64,000 bases of DNA, from the NCBI GenBank assembly GCA_021234155.1, contig JAJEKV010000005.1, forward strand, positions 22,643,584-22,707,583, written 5' to 3'. Under the pieces are notes generated by a model that did no database searches, was not told where the DNA came from, and saw only the letters and a list, made by a program, of their open reading frames with translations. Of the stretch, positions 58,352-64,000 are shown in pieces (position 1 is the stretch's first letter; each line of letters opens with the position of its first letter). A program made the translations under genes and the position numbers. This stretch comes from Isoetes taiwanensis. Lineage: Eukaryota; Streptophyta; Lycopodiopsida; Isoetales; Isoetaceae.

Positions 58352-58488
58352 AGACTAAGAGAAACAACCGCAAACCATTTTGCACAATCGACTGGAGTAT
58401 TTTCTTAGAAAGGTGTGCAATGGATAATCGTTTGGCAAAGAGTCTCTTAGGCATGCAAAACAAAGTCGGAGTTGAAAGAAGCGGGGAT

Positions 58489-58568
58489 GCAGAAGGTTTT
58501 TCTTGTGAAACGACAAAGCAGAAAGGTTTTTCTTGTGAAACGGCAAAGCAGAAAGGTTTTTCTTCTGC
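58489..58568 (+). repeat. 30-31-bp tandem repeat, nearly three units
   Basis: GCAGAA(A)GGTTTTTCTTGTG recurs three times, the last unit incomplete. Confidence 0.9.
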
Positions 58569-59280
58569 ACATCTCACCTGTCGCTCTGCTTGGCGACCCT
58601 TTTTTGTTGTTTCAGTTTCGTTTATCCATGAACTGATATTTTATTTTCAATGCAGTAAGGGTTTGCAGTTAATTCCAACTTTGGAAGTGTTGCATATGAA
58701 GAATACACAGCTCTTTTGAAATTCGAAATGGAAATTCTTCTAATCGTGAGCCTATCTCAATGCATACGTTCTATTCTATTGACTGGAAGTATGTTTTTGA
58801 AATGCTCGATCGATTGTACTAAGCATGAAGGCGGTCTAGCGCCTAGCGCCATGCAATCTCGACTTTTCTTAAAACAGCTGCGACCTTTTTCCTATCAACT
58901 TGGATCGAAATGAGGCAAATCGGCTGCTGATTCGGCCGGTCCTCTTCTTGTTTCTCCTCCTTGTAGAGGGGGACTTTTCTTGATTCATGCCTGGGCTGGA
59001 TTCGGTGGCTGCTTTTGACTCTAAGACCAAGACCAAACAATCATGTTTGGACCTGATTCTGCAGGATGGGAATGATCCGTAAACTGGCTTCTGACAGGTT
59101 TAGCGGCTGTCTGCCTTTATATAATCATTCCCAACTCTCCTTTGATCATTAAGCTCTGCCTATCCTGCTTTCTCAATCTATCAATCCATTTGCAAGTTTC
59201 GGTTTTTTTCCTCGAGACCAGCTGCTCTCTGTCTTTCAGCAGCCATACTTTGCATAGTTGTCTATCATTGTCAAGCTTGA

Positions 59281-59652
59281 ATGGGGCAGCCTCTCCCCCT
59301 TGCGATTGCCTGCTCCTGCTCTAACTCTGCCATTCCCCAGACCTCTGGATCATCTAGTTCACTAGTGGAACTATCGAAATATTTTGTTGTCTTCTATAGC
59401 ACCTCCCAGATCTGCTGTGGGTGGCTTGAAGGAACTCCTGCGGGTATTTGGGCCTTCTTGGTGGAGGAATCCGTTTTCCCTGAGATTTTCTTTATAGGAG
59501 AACACTCCCATCCCACGCAAGATCCGTCTGCTGATACGGTGGAATTCAGAATTGCTTACCTTGGTGCAGACAGGCCACCTATTGCGAAGTTCTACCTATA
59601 CTCCGAAGCCTTCTCTGATTACATCACACTGGAGCTCTACAAATCCTCTTGA
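59281..59652 (+). CDS. L1 upstream frame a, 123 residues
   Basis: ATG at 59281 to TGA at 59650-59652. Ser-rich start, then a mixed region (FFIGEHSHPTQDPSADTVEF, PPIAKFYLYSEAF). No known domain. It may be one protein with the next frame, separated by a frameshift near 59640. Confidence 0.4.
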   Translation: MGQPLPLAIACSCSNSAIPQTSGSSSSLVELSKYFVVFYSTSQICCGWLEGTPAGIWAFLVEESVFPEIFFIGEHSHPTQDPSADTVEFRIAYLGADRPPIAKFYLYSEAFSDYITLELYKSS

Positions 59653-59674
59653 TCTTCCTGATGTGGTCTCAAGC

Positions 59675-60067
59675 ATGGAGTATTTAGTTTTTTCTTCTGA
59701 TTCTAGCCATCAAGCTTCACAAGCTTCAACTGCGTCCTCTGTTTTTTCCATTCCATCTTCTTTTTCACTTGATATCTCCACCATAACTCGATCTATTATT
59801 CTTGTGAACACTGACTACATCTGGTGGGGATACATCGAAGGTCCAGTATTGCAGCTGTGGAATTCTATTATTGATCGAAGACTGCTGCAGCAGGAGCATT
59901 TCTCTTGTGTTGGAGGCTTTGCCATACGTGGAGCTGATCCAGCATTTGTCCGGAGATTGGTCAGGCTTCTGATTTTCAGTAACGTGGAAACAGAGCCTAC
60001 TCAATCCTTTTTGGTGCATTGCCCTTGGCTCAATAATTCCTTTTATTGGCTGGAGACCTATTTCTGA
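59675..60067 (+). CDS. L1 upstream frame b, 130 residues
   Basis: ATG at 59675, although the frame is open from 59552. It reads a Ser-rich part and then WWGYIEGPVLQLWNSIIDRR and CVGGFAIRGADPAFVRRLVR. The stop TGA at 60065-60067 is only two bases before the ORF1 ATG at 60070, a spacing that would permit termination-reinitiation. No family recognised. Confidence 0.4.
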   Translation: MEYLVFSSDSSHQASQASTASSVFSIPSSFSLDISTITRSIILVNTDYIWWGYIEGPVLQLWNSIIDRRLLQQEHFSCVGGFAIRGADPAFVRRLVRLLIFSNVETEPTQSFLVHCPWLNNSFYWLETYF

Positions 60068-60069
60068 GC

Positions 60070-61638
60070 ATGACCTCCATGGAGCCTGTTCTGCTTGATG
60101 AGCATGCTGATACTCTTGTAAGCCCTGAGATTGATGATCAGGCTTATATCTCCTTGCGTATTCCAGAGGTGGCGAACCGGATTCGCCACCTTGATAATCA
60201 GGCCCTTATTGCTAAGATTATAAGGGGTAATCCATCTTTAGCAGAGATTAAGAAGACTGTTGAGCGTGTATGCCGTGGCAGAATCCTACCTCGGATCCAG
60301 CCTCTGGGAAACTTGTACTTTCTCATCACCTTGCAAACTGAAAAGGAAACTCAGTTTCTTTTCAAGAAAGGAATAATCACCTGTCTAAATGGCCAAGTTT
60401 TGCTACAGAAATGGAGGCCGGATTTCAACCCCAAAAAGCCAGATGCTCTGTTCTATCCATTATGGTTTTCACTCTCTGATCTTAGTGCTGAGTACTGGAT
60501 AGAGAAGGCTTTCAAAGCTATTGCCTCATATCTTGGGGAGTACGTATGCATGGGTGGGAACTCCTCTGAGGCCCCAAAGATCTGCATCACAGTGGATATT
60601 CTAAAGCCACTTCCACGTTCTGTCTTCTTCATGGGCTTTAATAATACTTTAATAGAGTTTACTCTCTCTATCTCTGGTCTCCCCTTCCCCTGTTCTGGAT
60701 GTGGAGCCAGGGTGCATGCTGGGGTCATATGTTCAGACCACTCTCCGGTCTGTGAGCACAACAGATCACTCACTCAAGACAAAAATAGACTGGCCCATAT
60801 GATTGACTCTGATGGATTTATAGAAACTGATCCCAAAAAGTCCACCAAGAAGCAGACCGTAGCTGTTGCCCCAGACTTTGGGGGCGAGTGCTCCATGAAG
60901 GCCTATCCTCTTGACAGCCCATCACATTCCCCTGTTCCAATGGAAAGGCTCTGTGCTCTTGAGTCAGCTGTTGAACCCTCTCTGCCTCCTGAGGGCCTAT
61001 TATGTCACAACAGATTCAGCCCACTAGCCCTTGTTGATGCATGTATCGATCCCTCTGAAGAGGGCTGGCCACTGAGTGTGAAAGCTCCTCCAGAGTCTGC
61101 TCCAGAGTCTGCTGCTGAGAAACCAAAAGATCAACTTGGCCCTTCCAATGGGGAAATCTGTGTCTCTTCGCCCAAGAGTGACTGCTTGATCCATGATCTT
61201 TCCTTCTCTGCTCCCCCAATCCTGCTCCACAGTGCTGGATCTAGCCTGATGGGCAATGATTCTGGTCAGGAGAACCCCTGCTCAACTATTATGAAGTCCC
61301 AACCTCTAGTTACCGCCAGCCCCAAGGAAGTTCCGTCTGCTGTGATCAAGAACAATCAGGCTCTCATTTCTGCTGCGCCCTCTAACCTAGTGGTTGCAGA
61401 TCTTACAGACCAGATGAATGATGGGGACACAGTGGTACAACCCCTCATTGCTGTTGGCAACAATACTTTATTGGCTAAGAAACTTAATGGCAGAAAGAAA
61501 GGGAAGGATACAGGGATTAAATCAGGAAGGAACACTTTTGAAGCTTCAATAGCAAAAGTGTGTTTGGAGCATTCTCTGGAGCAAGGAAGCGTGATCCTCC
61601 CTGCAAACAAGGATGGTAATACTCTGCCTCAAAGCTGA
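60070..61638 (+). CDS. L1 ORF1 protein (DUF4283 plus zinc knuckle)
   Basis: An intact 522-residue frame. ATG at 60070 is chosen because the frame upstream has only a TTG. Residues about 35-170 fit DUF4283 of plant L1 and gag-like proteins: NPSLAEIKKTVERVCRGRI, ETQFLFKKGIITCLNGQVLL, QKWRPDF and PLWFSLSDLSAEYWIEKAF. Near residue 220 is CSGCGARVHAGVIC, an exact C-x2-C-x4-H-x4-C nucleic-acid-binding knuckle. The rest is a low-complexity Ser/Pro tail ending in a basic KKLNGRKKGKD patch. It coats LINE RNA in the mobile particle. Confidence 0.88.
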   Translation: MTSMEPVLLDEHADTLVSPEIDDQAYISLRIPEVANRIRHLDNQALIAKIIRGNPSLAEIKKTVERVCRGRILPRIQPLGNLYFLITLQTEKETQFLFKKGIITCLNGQVLLQKWRPDFNPKKPDALFYPLWFSLSDLSAEYWIEKAFKAIASYLGEYVCMGGNSSEAPKICITVDILKPLPRSVFFMGFNNTLIEFTLSISGLPFPCSGCGARVHAGVICSDHSPVCEHNRSLTQDKNRLAHMIDSDGFIETDPKKSTKKQTVAVAPDFGGECSMKAYPLDSPSHSPVPMERLCALESAVEPSLPPEGLLCHNRFSPLALVDACIDPSEEGWPLSVKAPPESAPESAAEKPKDQLGPSNGEICVSSPKSDCLIHDLSFSAPPILLHSAGSSLMGNDSGQENPCSTIMKSQPLVTASPKEVPSAVIKNNQALISAAPSNLVVADLTDQMNDGDTVVQPLIAVGNNTLLAKKLNGRKKGKDTGIKSGRNTFEASIAKVCLEHSLEQGSVILPANKDGNTLPQS

Positions 61639-61790
61639 AGCTGGAAGCTTCTTCCAAGGTTTATGTGTTGTATACTTCCTAGTCCTGTGGCCATTTTGTC
61701 TCTCAGCCACTAGATACCAGGCTTTTATCCATCTTATATCAGGCGCATTATGTAAGGCTGTTCTTGTTAGACAGCGCTTTTGTATCAGAT

Positions 61791-62813
61791 ATGGCTGCTC
61801 TTGTAAGGCAGGCTTTTTGTATCAGAAAGTTATATAATATGCTCAGTGTGATTCAAATCATTGTGATGGTTGCTGGTTGTTATAATCTCATTATTACGGT
61901 TATGGCAGTTATTTGGTTTGTGCTACTAGATCTTTTTCTTGTTATATGTATATGGTCTGGAGTATTTCGGCTCACATACTACCTGCAAAACATAGCAATC
62001 GGCTATGCAAATGCCTTTGATCGGTGCTGGTATAAAAAATATGGAGCATGCCTGTTTCATAATAATGGCCTTAATGCTCTTCTCTTGGATCATAAGGTCC
62101 CTGATGGCTTTACCGGGACATGCAACTCTCTCAGTCAACGGTATTTGGATTGGAGTGATCAATGGGGTCCCTTGTCGTCTTCCAGTCATATTCTAAAGGG
62201 TTTTCTGGCTGCCGTTTTCCAATCATATTCAACAAATTGGTTTTCTGGCTGCTTCCGGGGTGGGCAGTCGATTCCCTATAAAGGTGATATCGCTGCCCTT
62301 TCTCTTTTATTGGTGACACTTCTTCCGACCCTAAGCATGCATTTCTATCTCTCCTTGTTTCTTACCAATAAAACGGAGATACTTAACGGTCGCCTCAACA
62401 ATATATGGCAGGGTCTTATCCTTCTGATGGGGGATATGCTGCCTCCCAATTATATATTATCCCCTCTTTGGCATTTTTTTTCGAATAGTCTTCTAAGCAG
62501 AATGATTCTGGGTTCTATGGTTATGAAAGGGAAGGACGACAACTCAACGCTTTATGGTGCAACTCTGCATTCCCTATCTCTAACCAATGTGAATGATAAT
62601 TTTGGCACATATGGTTTGGCACCCACATGGAGGCTTTTGATATATTCCATCAATATCGATATCTGGAATCGGTTGCCCCTATGGGACACCTTGGTACCTT
62701 TTCTAAAAGCACAAGTTTGCGCACTTTGGACTTTTGCCAAAAGGACAATGAAGTGTCCGTTATCATACCCCTCCTCCTTACATATGCTGGAGGCTATTGA
62801 AGGGGGGGTTTAA
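61791..62813 (+). CDS. L1 inter-ORF frame, 340 residues, possible membrane segment
   Basis: An open frame from ATG 61791 to TAA 62811-62813 between ORF1 and ORF2, where plant L1s normally have only a short spacer. Residues about 17-60 are strongly hydrophobic (MLSVIQIIVMVAGCYN, LIITVMAVIWFVLLDLFLV), followed by a Trp/Asn/Leu-rich region without known domain. At ordinary base composition about one codon in twenty would be a stop, so such a length by chance is unlikely. It is not recognised as any family. Confidence 0.5.
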   Translation: MAALVRQAFCIRKLYNMLSVIQIIVMVAGCYNLIITVMAVIWFVLLDLFLVICIWSGVFRLTYYLQNIAIGYANAFDRCWYKKYGACLFHNNGLNALLLDHKVPDGFTGTCNSLSQRYLDWSDQWGPLSSSSHILKGFLAAVFQSYSTNWFSGCFRGGQSIPYKGDIAALSLLLVTLLPTLSMHFYLSLFLTNKTEILNGRLNNIWQGLILLMGDMLPPNYILSPLWHFFSNSLLSRMILGSMVMKGKDDNSTLYGATLHSLSLTNVNDNFGTYGLAPTWRLLIYSINIDIWNRLPLWDTLVPFLKAQVCALWTFAKRTMKCPLSYPSSLHMLEAIEGGV

Positions 62814-63074
62814 TAGGGGTACCTCAAGTTGCCCCCCTTCAGTATGTCTAAGGAGGCCCATTCACAAGGGGACTTCCCTAAACCATTTACCCTCTTTGGT
62901 GTTGAAAACCTTACCTCCCCTAATAAGGGAACCCAGATGTTTTCCTAGGTGCTGTTCCCTCGGTGTGACCCTTCCCATTTGGTACCAGCTGAGGAGATAT
63001 GACCCTGCCAGAAAGGAACATAGATATGCTCTTGCACCTAGGGCTGGAAGGTGGGCTGTCGTCACCTCTTCGGG

Positions 63075-64000
63075 ATGATCATTATTTCTTGGAATTTGCG
63101 TGGCATCAAAGGAGCACTCAAACGTGCTAGAGTCTTAGCGGCAATTAGATCAATGAAGGCGGACATTGTCATGCTACAGGAACACAGGCTCCCTGACTTT
63201 AAGGCAAGTTCTCTTGGAAGTTGGGTGGGTAATGGATATTCCTCTTTTAGTTGTGCAGCTCAAGGAACTAAGGGAGGTACGTGTATTCTCTGGAAAGGTC
63301 AGGCCCCGAAAAGCCATTTCTCAGGATTGGGGGGCAGATGGCAGTCAGTTATATTTGAAAACAATAACTGTCAATGGGGGCTTATTAATGTTTACGCCTC
63401 CAATAAACCTGCTGAGAGAGCAATAATGTGGAATAACATTGAAAGTTGGATATCCCAACATGAGAACGTGATTGATAACTGGATACTTGGGGGCGACCTA
63501 AATATGACTGACACATGGAACCAAAAAGTGGGTTTGCACAGGAATCTGCAGGAAGGGGAAGAGCGTGCCTGGCTTTCTCTAATCAACAGTGCAGGCTTCT
63601 CTTTAGTTCCTCCCTCCAATTCTACATTTTCCTGGTCTAACAAACAGAAGGGTCAGGATAGAGTGTACTGTCTGCTTGATAGGTTCTACCTGGCCAACAA
63701 ATCTGCTGGATTTATGGATAAGTCCTATGTTGAAGGTGATCTTGCATTCACTCACTCGGATCATGTTCCGCAAAGGCTTACGCTGGAAGATATCCCCTCT
63801 GCTAGGAAATCAGGTAATATTCCTTTCAAGTTCAACGTCTCATGATTAACCAAAGAAGCGTTCTGTAGCCCTTTTAAGGCTTTTCTAGGCTCACTGAAAA
63901 ATGGGGATAATTTCCCCTCTATGAAGGCTTGGGCCCACAAGCTCAACCTCATGAAGGCCTGGATCAAGAAGTGGGAAAGGAACCGGGCTCTGATTTTTAA
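63075..64000 (+). pseudogene. L1 ORF2, endonuclease domain (partial, one stop)
   Basis: ATG at 63075. Apurinic-endonuclease residues are in place: SWNLRG (Asn7), MLQEHR (Glu36), GGDLNMTD (Asp and Asn), and SDH in THSDHVPQRL. This is the nicking enzyme for target-primed reverse transcription. A TGA at 63843-63845 replaces what is usually a Trp (FNVS-stop-LTKEAF). The frame then stays open to the window end, so a single point change broke it. RT lies beyond the edge. Confidence 0.88.

Larger units (their letters stand above)
58900..64000 (+). mobile_element. L1-type LINE with extra open frames, runs off the window
   Basis: A plus-strand series of open frames (59281-59652, 59675-60067, 60070-61638, 61791-62813, 63075 onward) with L1-type ORF1 and ORF2. 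Decay is slight, one stop in the visible ORF2, so the insertion is young. The 5' boundary is approximate: sequence from about 58900 has UTR-like character. RT and the poly(A) end lie beyond the window. Confidence 0.85.

Noticed and set aside
62797-63078. Open frame overlapping the ORF2 start by ATGA
   Set aside because: It contains no ATG; it is open only from a TTG, and its Cys/Arg/Pro composition is not protein-like.
1-64000. CRISPR arrays, bacterial operons, rRNA genes
   Set aside because: No regularly spaced repeats, ribosome sites or rRNA sequence; genes have introns and the transposons are eukaryotic.

Overview
The window looks like a plant nuclear chromosome from a large, transposon-rich genome. 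The host-type genes are plant genes: an RNA polymerase III subunit with introns, a domesticated hAT-type zinc-finger protein, and debris of PPR and cytochrome P450 genes. The transposons are Ty1/copia, Ty3/gypsy, L1, Helitron and TRIM. There is also an abundant second LINE family, not L1-like, whose 3' ends run into short tandem repeats instead of poly(A). Flowering plants mainly carry L1 and RTE LINEs, so that family, with the heavy repeat load, suggests a non-flowering plant such as a fern. This is inference; no marker fixes the species.

Layout. 1-2000: 3' part of a copia element with its polypurine tract and LTR. 2000-9000: debris, including a minus-strand LINE RT piece, a hAT (DUF4371) piece, three PPR pieces and a P450 pseudogene whose reading runs into PPR sequence. 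9057-9440: a compact TRIM with LTRs, PBS, polypurine tract and a near-TSD. 10-17.5 kb: a Helitron end, an old LINE 3' piece, then a long GC-rich, CpG-retaining but frameshifted LINE (endonuclease, RT, C-terminal domain, 3' tail). 18-25 kb: copia pieces and unassigned AT-rich DNA. 25-28.3 kb: a repeat mosaic in which a 5'-truncated LINE sits inside one copy of a repeat while a second, uninterrupted copy lies 2 kb away. 28-39 kb: mostly non-coding, with LINE tails, a Helitron end and duplicated segments.

39703-41850 (minus) is an intact single-exon gene of 715 codons for a BED/hAT-derived nuclear protein. 42646-43517 is a second small LTR element without coding capacity. 46635-48603 (minus) is an unrecognised multi-exon gene with matching intron phases and apparent frameshifts. 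49203-49311 is a near-perfect 109-bp foldback. 51.6-55.5 kb is a degraded minus-strand gypsy element. Directly after it, 56235-57456 (plus) is the best host gene: an eight-exon RPC31/RPC7 (POLR3G-type) Pol III subunit with a tandemly duplicated 5' leader.

From about 58.9 kb to the window end lies a young L1 element. It has an ORF1 with DUF4283 and a zinc knuckle, an ORF2 whose endonuclease has all its key residues, and three extra open frames. The most notable is a 340-codon frame with a hydrophobic segment between ORF1 and ORF2. I consider this element, the LINE 3' hairpin with apparent covariation, the empty/filled LINE site pair and the unknown 46.6-48.6 kb gene the most interesting contents.
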